From assembly GCA_002005505.1 (NCBI GenBank), contig KV908339.1, positions 631,246 to 651,245 of the forward strand: a stretch of 20,000 bases of DNA. The letters are read 5' to 3'. The position numbers and the translations under genes are program-made. Under the pieces are notes generated by a model. The model was not told the origin of the DNA. It worked only from the letters and a program-made list of their open reading frames with translations, and searched no databases. This stretch comes from Botryococcus braunii. Its lineage: Eukaryota > Chlorophyta > Trebouxiophyceae. Below are positions 1-19,800 of this stretch, piece after piece. Every line of letters begins with the position of its first letter. Within the stretch, counting starts at the first letter, position 1.

Positions 1-8816
<8,816 letters not shown>

Positions 8817-10373
8817 TTCTGAGGTAGCAATGAACAATATCCTCAGGGGTCTATAGTCGGCTTCATCCATCTTCAAATTGCTGCAGCCATGTCTTTTTTG
8901 TCTTTCCTTGGTGCCGCCAGTAAGACTCTCCATGACCGAAAGGCTGGCATGAATAGCTGAAAGAAATCTTTGGCCACAGATTGCCCGACTATGAGCTGGG
9001 GTAGCATCTGGGAGGAGCACCCTTTGTGGCCGTACTTGGCTTTGGTTTGTTGTATAGAGTCACCCACCACCTCCTTTTTCTTGTCAGAGTTGGATGGAGA
9101 GGGTTGACGGGACCCATCGTCGCAGATCCTCCCAACTGGCCTGCATGATGGTTTCAGTAAAATGGAGGATCAGCGGAGTTAAGCAGTGCAGAGATGTCCT
9201 TAATCGCGACGTTTTCCAGGACCCTCATGATATGTCTTGCTTGTACCAGCCTGGTACGCCGTTACAGTGCACATTTTATATGTAAGGCAAAGGGTCTGAA
9301 TTGTGGGCCCAGCACTGGCCTGTCATTTCTGGTTTTGCCTGCCATACTTGTTGGAGGGTAAGGTGAGTTTTGCGTTTGCCTTAACCACCGATGTACTGCC
9401 CTCCTTAACAACTGTACTGCGGTTTGTAAAATGCTCTGCAAGGATGTGAGAGTTCCGTGTGGATGTCACACGTACCGAATTGCTGAAAGCTGTCTGATAA
9501 TAGCAACCAGAGTCGGCTATCAGCCTCATCAAGTGCGCCATTGTTTAAATGGTGGCCATGGTCTGTCGACATTGAACCTGCAACACAATATTCTGTCTGA
9601 AGTCATTTATGAATTGCTCCGGGTAGTTCATGCATGCCATCAGAACATGGTCGTGTTAGCCCTGCCTTTTCTGGAGTCTGAACATAAATATCCTCGAGCT
9701 GTGATGAGGTCCCAAGAGATGAAGTGTAGTTATGGCTTGCAAGTCAAATGACCAAATCAATTGAGCTCGTAGTTTGAGCATGTGTTATCTCCATGTGCGT
9801 CCATGGCCCTTGGCTTCCGCGTACCAGGATGTAGGATACATGGTTTGTTCTGGGATATGCTCCTTTATTAAAATATGGCATGTGTTTGGGGCCCTCCGAT
9901 ACCGAAGTAGCAGCCCTTTCAGAAACGCGTTAACAGTGACAGCGCGCCTTGCTTCCTTCTCCACTTTTTTTATGTAGTCAAACATGCATGACTCATGGGT
10001 TTAATTATTCAAAACGTTTTCTCATAAACCAAAGAAATTTGTTCTCAAGGACATTCGATGATTTCGGCTGTTAGAGGTCCTGCGGCAGATTCAGATGAGA
10101 TGGACCAAGATAGCTTGGCAAATGTTGTTAAGGTTGGAGGCTCGAGCTTGTAACTCAATGTGCGGTCCAAGCTTAATCAAAAATGCTCATGGTCTTTATG
10201 ACACATACATGTAGCACGGTCTGTCTACTGCGAAGTTCCCAGGTTCCTCAAGCATGTTTCGGTGTTATGTGTTCATCTGTTTGAGCGTGACTCACACCGG
10301 GTGAGTCAGCCAGAATGGACCAGATGCATGCATATGCTGACACGACCATCTTCTTCCATCCCTCCCCCCCCTC

Positions 10374-10375
<2 letters not shown>
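8817..10375. other. Spacer or 3' untranslated region, no supported gene
   Basis: After the TAG at 8814-8816 I see no exon chain that holds together. A TGTAA motif near 9281-9285 could be the polyadenylation signal of the large gene if the host is a green alga, which is an inference. A short open frame at 10058-10153 encodes an acidic 31-residue peptide and has no supporting neighbours. Confidence 0.5.
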
Positions 10376-10442
<67 letters not shown>

Positions 10443-10461
10443 ACACACACACACACACACA

Positions 10462-10510
<49 letters not shown>
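10376..10510. repeat. Palindromic (CA)n-(GT)n microsatellite
   Basis: CA dinucleotides at 10376-10464 switch without spacer into GT dinucleotides from 10465 to about 10510, then a few GC steps to 10526. The two arms are reverse complements of each other, so the tract can fold back on itself. Confidence 0.95.
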
Positions 10511-10515
<5 letters not shown>

Positions 10516-11846
10516 TGTACGCGCGCACACGAGCATAGTACTTAATGTTGAAGGGATGGATACACCGATTGTACAAGAAAGCGATGTGCATGCCTCAGGG
10601 AGGCGTCATTACATTCTAGCATACATGATGCCGCTGTTATGCATATGAATTTGTTCATTTTTGCTCATACTGCCCGGAATGTTTTTGTCAACGATATTGT
10701 TGTCATATTACAACATATGTGTGTCCTACTTGGTCTGCTTTTCATGCATGAATTGCCCGGCAAAGGCTCTTACGTTAGAACCCACATGTCCATCACAAAG
10801 TCCTCCGCTGTCAACAGTTCCTGCCAAGGGGCTTTGGTAGGTTCACTGTATATCCATGGCCAAAAAAAAAAACGCTTCATATGGAGTTTCTACTGTCTAG
10901 CAAAATGGAGCTCCAGAGTTTTGCCTCCGAACACCCATGGACAACAGAACCTATCTGTATGATCACACCATGTTGGACGTGACGAGACTGACAATTCAGG
11001 AAGTAGAAGACGGTCGTCAACCACACTGGACATAAAGTGATCCCTCTGATCTCACTTCCTGAATTCAGTCAAATGTGCGAAAATGGAGCTGCTTACACGC
11101 AATTTTGAGTAAAAATTATCCTGGAGTGGGTCGGAACTACAAAGCCAGCGTTGGCCACATCATACTGAGAAGCGCATCCCCAAATCCCAAACCTGACTGC
11201 TCCCTAAAATGCGGAAAACGCATTGCACTATTTGTCTTCTCACTAAACAAGTGTTTGCTGGGCCCCTCGAAGCATTTCTGCTCGATCTACCACACATCCA
11301 AACCAACAGTTTGCTCTTCACCACCCGTACTACCCAATAATAAGGAGGGATCACTTACGGCAATCATCGTCTCATCTGAAGACACCTACCTAAATGTACC
11401 ACATTGCAGGAGCGCATGTAGCAACTCAAACAAAACACCGGCACGATGCTGGTTGTGGAGTACAATGCTCAAGTCGACTCTTCTTTCGCACCTTGTATAG
11501 TATTGTACCAAAGTACTAGGACAGACTCATTGACAACTTACAAGACACAAAAGTTCTCCGCTCGCGGCCAATCTCCCTGCCTCAACACACTTTGAGTTTT
11601 AGGAGCATATGCCTTGATATACAGTATAAATACATGAGGCCTTCCAGAGTAATTCAATGGGAAGTGCTTGGTAGTCTCCACCACAGCCAAGGCATACAAA
11701 AATGTGGTAGTGTTCCTTTGTTTCTTTCTGGTGTTGCTCAAGCAGACTAATCAAAACATCTCCCAGGTTTGGAGGGAAGGACGACATTCCACAACATTTC
11801 AACATCTCAAGATGTTCACCGCATCTGAATTTGCAGCTCTCATATG
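10511..11846. other. Spacer with weak coding-like stretches, no supported gene
   Basis: It contains a short inverted repeat (10994-11004 against 11054-11064) and an A-run near 10862-10872. On the minus strand, 11385-11145 reads like protein but is broken by a TAG at 11289-11287. The part nearest 11847 is probably the 3' untranslated region of the minus-strand membrane-protein gene. A minus-strand TGTAA at 11541-11537 is a candidate polyadenylation signal. Confidence 0.4.
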
Positions 11847-12705
11847 TCAGTATAGGTGGTCCATAATAGGATGAAGTCCCGCTGCATAATACAGCATTGC
11901 ATAGACTCGGTACAGCTGCATGGAGAGGTAAACAAGAACAGCAAGAGACACTGACATCAGCATTACATCCCTCATGTCGCCCTGCAGACCAGAAATGCAT
12001 CATTGAGGTTCTTTAAAGACCCATGCCCAGTGTGGCTTCATGTTGAATAAATAATGTTTCACTCAATCCTGCAAACAATCTGAAAGCCCTTGAGGGCTCC
12101 ACCCTCAACTGTGGCCTTTCCCACCTATTACAAAGGGTCATCAGTGTAGAAGGGTGAACACTCACTGTGAACGCTGAGAAGGAGGGCCCAGTCCTAGAGT
12201 GGAGCGTTTTCAAGGTATGATGGGGTTTATAAATTACAGAACACTGAGCATGGGGTTCAGATGAGGCTCTTACCCTCTCCCTAGGCATCAGGAAGGCATC
12301 TAACTTGTTTCCAGCAGCCTCACAAAGCTTTTTCAAGCCCTGGATAGAAACTTTTGACCTCCAATGGGGCTGCAATGGGGAGCCGGGATGTTTCTGCCCA
12401 AGCAAAAAAAAAAGGCTCTCTCTTTCATGTATTACAACAGCCCCAGACCCTGGGTACTCAAGGGGTTTCGTGCTACTTGCCTCATTTTGAGAACCATCAT
12501 GAGAATCTGATTCGTCCGGATCTGTGATTGCTACACACCGTTTAAATTTTTCCAGCCTGCGAGTCTGAAATTTTCTATTTGAGCCAGGGGGCAGTTGCCG
12601 ATCTGACCGACATAGCAAACCAGCTGTTTGCCGGACTTTACCAAAATGCCATAGATGTCGCTGATACGGACACCAGTTCAAACAATTTAATCGTAGAGAT
12701 ATCAT
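11847..12705 (-). CDS. Small single-pass membrane protein, basic N-terminus, three exons
   Basis: I do not recognise the family. The exons, in minus-strand order, are 12705-12481 (75 codons from ATG), 12339-12274 (22 codons) and 11981-11847 (44 codons plus TGA). All junctions are phase 0. Intron 2 has a strong donor, GTAAGA, and a GGTCTGCAG acceptor. Intron 1 would be GC-AG, with the classical AG|GCAAGT donor and a TCTATCCAG acceptor. It is 141 nt without an in-frame stop, so exons 1 and 2 may instead be one 432-nt exon (188-residue product rather than 141). The N-terminal 60 residues are basic, with Arg, Cys, Leu and few acidic residues, like an organelle transit peptide. An acidic patch (DPDESDSHD) follows. 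The last exon holds a hydrophobic helix at about residues 103-120 (VMLMSVSLAVLVYLSMQL), then a Tyr-rich tail. A small organelle membrane protein is the inference. Another frame of the last exon is also long and open, which lowers confidence. Confidence 0.5.
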
Positions 12706-13186
12706 AAGTTACAGAAAGCGAAAGCGTTATCCCAGAAGGCAAACTCGGGCTTCTCAACCCTTCCTATCACGCAATATTGTTGGTAGCTATCTTAAAGCAA
12801 GATTGGCATTCCTCGTCATTACATATGAGTGGAGCTTACAGAACTCGATGGGCTCCAGCGAATGATAGTTTTCCCAGTTTTTCTGTCACGATGTATTTTA
12901 TATCTTTAAGCGGTGCTTATTCGGCTCACGAAGAGCGCCTGATTTGCTATTCTGCGGTACAATCCGTGTACTTTTTTGAACCGTCGTATTAAAATTAAAA
13001 TATATAAAATATGTGTATAATCCTGGCCTGAATAGTACTGGCTTATTATTAAGTGTTAACGAATACACTACAATACAAAATGTATTTCCTTCCCACAACA
13101 TACACAGACACACATTTATAATAAAGAGTGAAACCTATCCTAACCGCACAACAGAAAGCTTGCATGCGGGTACGCGGAATCCACCG

Positions 13187-13187
<1 letters not shown>
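12706..13187. other. Upstream region of the minus-strand membrane-protein gene
   Basis: It is AT-rich, especially at 12985-13015, and no exon is evident. It lies immediately upstream of the proposed ATG at 12705 on the minus strand and so would hold that gene's promoter. No clear TATA box can be assigned. Confidence 0.35.
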
Positions 13188-13613
<426 letters not shown>

Positions 13614-13948
13614 CGCGGGGGATAAGGAAGTCGAAAGGGGAATGCACCGGGACAACATCATGATGTTCAACATTGCAACATCGAATATTGTACAGAACAC
13701 ACAAGTACCTGCGCCGGTCTAGAGCCTGGTGCCTAAGTGATGCTATCTGATGGACAAATTTTCTGAAACCACATTGGCCTTCAACCCCTCTCCCCATCGT
13801 TATATGGTCATGTGGTAGTCGGGATGTAGGTATCTTTTACCCTCAAACAGGCTGGGAAAGGAATGACCAAACTGCTCATCTCTACAAGTAAAAGGGAAAC
13901 AGCTGAAGGTGAAGAAGATGGGGCGGGGGCCCCCTTTGTAGCCAATCT

Positions 13949-14288
13949 CCTTCTGAAGGGAGCCTTCCCTCTAGGGGGCATACCGTTTCACTCTGCCCAA
14001 TTTTACAACCGAGCTAGCACAAACCGGGTGGCATTCCCCTAGAGCAAGAATTAGGGCAAAGTGCCACCGCCGACATCTCGCTTTTGCCCAAGCCTTTCAG
14101 GTTGCTGAACCTGGTGCCCCTTCTGAAGGGAGCCTTTCCTCAAGGGGGATATCGTTTCACTCTGCCATACCTTATAAAGGAGCTTCACGGTAGGGGTTGC
14201 ATTCACCGAGAACAGAATCAGGGCAAAGATGCCAACCTGGATATGTCGCATTCGCCAACGTCATTCAGGTTGCTGACTCCTGGTGGCT
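13949..14288. repeat. Diverged tandem duplication, unit about 170 bp
   Basis: Two head-to-tail copies start at 13949 and 14119. Shared blocks include CCTTCTGAAGGGAGCCTT, CGTTTCACTCTGCC, CAGGGCAAAG or TAGGGCAAAG, and TTCAGGTTGCTGA. The first block is offset by 170 and the last by 168, so the copies have small indels and many substitutions. No coding reading is shared by both copies. Confidence 0.8.
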
Positions 14289-15193
14289 GGTGGCTTGTAG
14301 AAGTGTTAAGTATGCATGACCCGGCACACGCGGAGAAAAGAATGATGCAAGCGCAGGAACTACGCTTCGTTCCCACCAATATAACCTAGAGCTCCACATG
14401 AACCTCACAGGCTAATCAGCATGCCACCAGGCTGACCCCAGGTTCCAGGCTGGTGGCCTACTGGCTGTTCTTGAGACTATGGAGTGGACACAGAGCAAAG
14501 ACAAGCTGTCAGTAGTTGTCGCTACAGGAAACTGATGATATCAATATTGACATGCTGTGGATAGAACTGCCTGTATACCTGCGAGAGCGCGAATTAAAGT
14601 TACAAGTGAGCCTCCGGGTACAGTCAGTACCTCTCCTAACTTTGATCCTATGTGCATAACCTTGTAGATTTTGGCTGAATCATGTCAGTTCTGTCAGTCA
14701 AATCACAACCCCAACACTACGTGGATTGCAGCCAACCATGCGCTCCACTTGTCACAGCATTTATCCTAGAGGCAAGGGGCCAGTGCGCAATCAAAAGCTT
14801 ATGCCTGGTAATACCCATACCAAATGTAAAAAATGCACGCATCCCTTTGGGGCATCTGCCCTTGAGCTGTATACAATTGTAAAGATCCCCTGTTTCAGGG
14901 CAGATACCCTGATAGCAGCATGCGTATAAACAAGTGGCAATAAACTGCATTTGCCAATCTGAGGAATTGGCTGATGGAAAAGCATACTTGACGCTACTAC
15001 TGGACAACATAGCAACATGTCTCCCAGCAGAATCACAACGCTTTGCCACCCGTGGCACAAAAAAGTTCGAGAAGCAGTCATTGCCACAATGTCAATAAAG
15101 CTCATCTTTTTAGATTGCAGACCAGCTTGGATGGGACACGGAACACACAGCAGACCTTGTCTGTGTTGACCCTCGAAAAAAATCTAAGTACTC
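14289..15193. other. Spacer or 3' region of the minus-strand secreted-protein gene
   Basis: No exon chain is convincing. It lies downstream of the minus-strand stop at 15194. A minus-strand TGTAA at 14604-14600 could be a polyadenylation signal if the host is a green alga. Overlapping minus-strand frames at 15105-14717 are open for about 100 codons each but look like chance. Confidence 0.35.
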
Positions 15194-15730
15194 TCACTGT
15201 TTCTCAGGTAGTGTGCCCATGGGGGGTGGGGGTTCTGGTTTGGGCATCACAACATGTAGGATCTTTGGAGATGAGCTGCTTCTGAAACCCCATATATCCC
15301 CAGTCTGGATATCTTTGAGCTGGAAAGGCAAGACCCGCACGATGACTGTTGCGATACCCGTAGGCAGATTCTCTGCGCTGTACACAGCAGCTCCACTATC
15401 ATCATCCTTCCCTGACTTCTTCAGTGGAATGGGTTTTGTGTCTTTGTCATTAATATTGAAGACAACAAAGCAGTGTGCTACGCTAAACAAAGGAGGACCG
15501 GATTCATTCGTAGGCTTTGCGCTGACTTGCACCGAGAAATGAACAGGGTCTCCTTCATATGTTAGCTGCGGACTGTCGCATGAAGCTGTTACTGTGGTGT
15601 CTAGGCTGTGATCCACTCCCTCATGTTTTACTTGTTGCGCGCCTGATTGCAGTTCACCTTTGCTGAGGGATATCCACCACAGTGTGGTAATACATGTCGC
15701 AAGAGTAGTCGTGCAACACCTCATGCGCAT
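15194..15730 (-). CDS. Secreted beta-rich protein, 178 residues, unknown function
   Basis: The single open frame starts at ATG 15730 and stops at TGA 15196-15194. I do not recognise the family. Residues 1 to about 25 form a signal peptide: short basic start (MRMR), hydrophobic core (LATCITTLWWISL) and small residues before a likely cleavage near SKG. The mature part alternates polar and hydrophobic residues as in a beta sandwich (VHFSVQVSAKP, CFVVFNIND, IATVIVRVLPF). Two cysteines (about 51 and 87) could form a disulfide, and an N-glycosylation sequon NES lies at about 75-77. The tail is Pro-rich (PKPEPPPP). An extracellular Ig-like or carbohydrate-associated role is possible but unproven. 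It may be complete, or it may be the first exon of a longer enzyme whose splice donor I cannot identify. It points away from the ABCG gene across a spacer of about 1.1 kb. Confidence 0.5.
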   Translation of the reverse strand: MRMRCCTTTLATCITTLWWISLSKGELQSGAQQVKHEGVDHSLDTTVTASCDSPQLTYEGDPVHFSVQVSAKPTNESGPPLFSVAHCFVVFNINDKDTKPIPLKKSGKDDDSGAAVYSAENLPTGIATVIVRVLPFQLKDIQTGDIWGFRSSSSPKILHVVMPKPEPPPPMGTLPEKQ

Positions 15731-16541
15731 CCACTCCTATCTTGCAATCTCACGTAAGACTGCCAACCTCGATCCCTGCAGTGTAGACAACTAGGAGTAA
15801 AATGATGTGCAATGCAACCTACCCTTTCACCAGTGAGATATACTATATAAAAGCTCTTATTTAGGGCGGAGACTGGCGTTGTGTGCAGGAAGCATGGTTT
15901 TGAACACCGTCGATCGAAACCCTAGTAAATGCAATCAGGATGGGGTACACCAAGTAGCCCCTCAACCACACTGTCGGCACTATATCACACGTCAAGGGCA
16001 ATTAACTTAAAAATATGTATCCAAATGTGGTACTGCGAGTCTCGGTACAAGTGATAGCCCGCACCGGCCGCAACCCTACAAGCATAACAAGGAAGCGTCT
16101 GCAAGCAAGCAAGGTCTGCTTGCCATCCACATATTTTCCTGAATAACTTAAGAGACGTACCTGTCGTCTAAGAGGTAGATCTGCCCAAGCAGCTTCACAG
16201 TAACGAGCTGAAGTTCTTATCCCTGGTCCCCGTCTGAAGGAACGAGCCTCTCGATCTCGTCCCTATTTAATTAAATTCTTACCGTGACATACATTGGAGA
16301 GTTTTGAGCATCCATTCTTGATTGCCTTGAGGGTTGTCCCGTTCAGAAGTGTCAAATGTCGTTTATTGAAACGTACTGTCGATTACGGAAAAGCGTATGA
16401 CACCTTAATGCCCGGTACAGTGTACCACAGAAATACTGACACAGTAGTGTACTGCGGCAGTACCCACGTGCCACAGAGACTGATGCAATCGGCGAAATAG
16501 AAGGGTGGTCCACCCCCAATGACCTCAGCACCTGCAAGTAG
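15731..16541. promoter_or_regulatory. Intergenic region, possible divergent promoter
   Basis: The region separates the minus-strand secreted-protein gene from the plus-strand ABCG gene. A TATA-like TATATAAAAG lies near 15845-15854 on the plus strand. It reads TTTATATA on the minus strand, about 115 bases upstream of the minus-strand ATG. No other regulatory motif can be assigned by eye. Confidence 0.25.
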
Positions 16542-16613
16542 CACGTACAATCATGGATCATTGCGCTAAACGTCCCAGCAATCTTGGATGATCCCAAGGG
16601 TATTGTTTTGGAT
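16542..16613 (+). CDS. Possible extra 5' exon of the ABCG gene
   Basis: A 24-codon open stretch (contains PAILDDPKGIVLD) ends exactly at a consensus donor, GTGAGT (16614-16619), in phase 0. It could follow an acceptor TGCAAGTAG ending at 16541. It would join a phase-0 AG at 16791, ahead of the membrane segment of the next exon. The acceptors lack good pyrimidine tracts. If real, the ABCG protein would have a non-cytosolic N-terminal domain. Confidence 0.25.
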
Positions 16614-16812
16614 GTGAGTGACTTCCGTTCTCGACAATTCAAGCATAGTACAGGCCGACAGGGGAGGCAGTGCGTAGATCCAACCCCTGTTAGATGACTC
16701 TTCGCTCGGTCTTGAGGTCAACTGGACAGCTTATGCAGATCAGGGGACATCATGTGTTAGCTTCGGGATGGGACGTTGCTGATGTGTTGAGCAATCTGTG
16801 ACGAACTCCGCT

Positions 16813-19800
16813 ATGACGGGAACAATATGGTGGCTATGGCTGGGGTGCACGGGGCTTGGAGTGCTTCTCACCCTCGCTCAGATGTTCTATGCGGTCCAAA
16901 AAAGTTTTGGCATTTTGAAAGACCGGACAGAACGGACCAAAGCATGCAAGACTGGACTGCCAAGGTTATCGGTTGAGAAGTCGATCGAGGATAGGCCGAA
17001 CCCGAAGGATGCAAAAACTTCAGTGGATTTAAATCTAGATGCAAATGATAGAAAATATAGTCATACGGAAAGCGATAGTGATGACTTTTCGGAAGTACTG
17101 GATCAGGCTCCGACTCGCCCACTTCGGTGGGTCCGAGCGTGCTCTTGTCAGGTAACTCCACAATATATTTACACACATCCAGACGACCTCACACATTGCT
17201 TTAATGAACCCTGCATAATTTGGACTGTATCGGCATATCCAGCTACTGTTAGCTTGAAAAAAGTCGATTACTTTTCGGAAAGTGGGGCCTAACATATGGA
17301 TCTCCACATCCATAATTCTCATTTAAGGACTGACAATGTCTTAAAATTCATTATTAGTTAAAATCTTATTACTTCCATATGGTGTTTTTGGAAGCGGACA
17401 TTGCATCTAACATTTTGGCTTGACTCTGCCGAGCTTGTAGGGTGCCTGCAAAGTCTGCAATCAAAGATGGATGGAGAACCCTGCATATGAAGGGAATCCA
17501 CCAGATCAGTCAAAAATAGGGGGAGCCATGCAGAAGGAAATGCATGAAAGCTTTCATGCCATGCGTGTGCGTACCCCAGTGGATTTGGCATGGTATTCAC
17601 TTACCTGCCAATTAAAAGACAAAGCAACTGGAGAGGTACTGCCTTGCCCATTTGGTATTGCAGAGCAATGATCACTATTTGTGCCTCTGATGATAAAAGA
17701 TAGTTGAGGCTGCAGCTAATGGGCCAGGGGGCAACTGTTGGTCAGGATAGTCACCAAGACATTGGTGACATAGTTATTCATGGTGATACAAGTGTGTCAA
17801 GCTTCATTACGCTTTCAAGGCTTTCTGACAACGTGGTCATCTCGTTGCTAATGATTGCAGTGACCTGGTTGCCTTATAATCTCATGCTTCTACCACTGTG
17901 TTCTAAGAGAGGGGGGGGGGGGGGGGTCGCAGGTCAAAGTGATATTACAGCCAAATAGTGGAGTGGTAGTACCAGGAGAGATGTGCGCATTTGTGGGCCC
18001 CTCAGGCGCAGGTGCTGACCTTAACCATTCATTGATACGCTAAATGGGATGGGCTTCGAAATCACTGCATGTGCCCAGTCTTAGCCTGGACAGTGTCATG
18101 GTATTCTGTGTGAGGATGAGTTCACAGCACCTGCTAGGTCTTACTGGGGACTCTGCAGAGTCTGGCCTGCTCATGTTCTGGCACTTAGGTAATACAGAAA
18201 TTTTCTTAAAGCAATGATGAACCTAGAAGACTATTCGCGGCAGGCAATCTTAGGAAATGATCCGGAATTTCCTATCTGGGTGCTGGTTATTGAAGCCCCA
18301 CTCCCCCTGGCAGTGCATACATCTCAGGCAGAGCCTGGACCGTGAATGGCTATGGTCGAAATTGATGTTAACGTACATGGAGTACACGTGACACATATCC
18401 CACACAATTCACATAGTTTGGGCCATACCGTCCCCTTCAGCCACCACATAGGAAGCGTTTTCCTTGAAGATTAAAAGGGACTCCTACTCATGCCAGTACA
18501 GGAAGACTGATTGGTGTACCACAAAAGAACTCTCACGCGACGGAATGAGTAATGCCCTGCCGATTGCCAACAGATGGTTCTGCATACCAAGGGAAAGATT
18601 GAGACTGACTTTTGGGATGACCATGCAGGAAAGTCCACACTTCTGGACATCCTTGCAGGGTGTCGGGGGTCAGGACAGGTACGGGGCGTTTTACGCATGA
18701 ACGGGAAGAGGTTGGGAGCACGTTTCAAACGTGTAAGCGCGTATGTGGAGCAAGAAGATGCCTTCGTGCCCACCATGACGTGCTGGGAAACTTTGCTTTT
18801 CCATGCACGCCTCCGTACGGGTACAGCCCTTGAACAATGCTATCCCAGCTGGTGGTATTTAAGACAAAGGGACAGGAATGACACCCAGTGGGGCTCAGAG
18901 ACATCAGGGCCTGGCCAGTCTGGAGGTTGGCAGATATGAACAACACTTGGAAGTCCCTTCAAAAGCCCCTTTTCTGGATTTTGTAAACGAAATGTGCTTC
19001 CACAATCCATGTGAATGGTAGCATCATATTGGCTGATTTGGCCCCGCCATGGTGCGTCAACAATTTCCAGCCATATGACCACTACTTATTAGACTGCACA
19101 TTGATCTTCATCTTTTTGCTCCTGGGGGAAAACAGAGGATGATTATGCCCCTGCAGAAGCAACAGAGATGAGTATGGATGCTGGTGCTGAGTCAATGCCT
19201 TCGATACCTACAAATCTGAATTGGGATGTGGGTGTGACATGACAGCTTCTGGAAGCACGACTGAGGAGCTCAGGGATCGAATGGAACGAGTTCTTGAAGT
19301 CATGGGCTTGCTAAGACACAAGACCACGCCTGTTGGGGGGATGCTGCCTGGAGGCATCTTTGTACGTGGCCTCTCAGGAGGAGAAAAGCGCCGCCTTACA
19401 ATTGCGTGTGCTCTGATCGGCCGTCCTTCCCTCCTTTTCCTCGATGAGCCAACCAGTGGTGAGCCCCCTCTCAAGCACAAATACACGCCAGAATATCACA
19501 AGAATTGAGACCATGCTAGTGTGGCAAGCTTATCTTGGCAACTTTTGGCATGGACACGGGCTCCATCCCTTCCTGGAGCCCCAGAAAAACTTTTGTGGCG
19601 GAGGGTAGATGAAAGTGGCATACACAAGAAGGGATGAAAAAGGAAAGAAAGGAATTAAAGCCAATATCCTGAGTGATTCGTCAAGTACACTTTTGTAAGT
19701 AACAACTTTGTGAGACAAGAGCGTCCAGATGGGTCCTGTTTGGCGTCCTTGAGGGTTTGTCTGGTTCTGACTTCGCAGGACTGGACAGCTTTGCTGCATT

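Noticed and set aside
10058..10153. Acidic 31-residue open frame
   Set aside because: Too short and isolated; no matching exon nearby.
11075..11500. Plus-strand 141-codon frame
   Set aside because: A frame of this length is expected by chance in 20 kb, and its composition and lack of splice context give no support.
11599..12003. Minus-strand 134-codon frame
   Set aside because: It overlaps the better supported membrane-helix exon (11981-11847) in another frame; kept only as an alternative.
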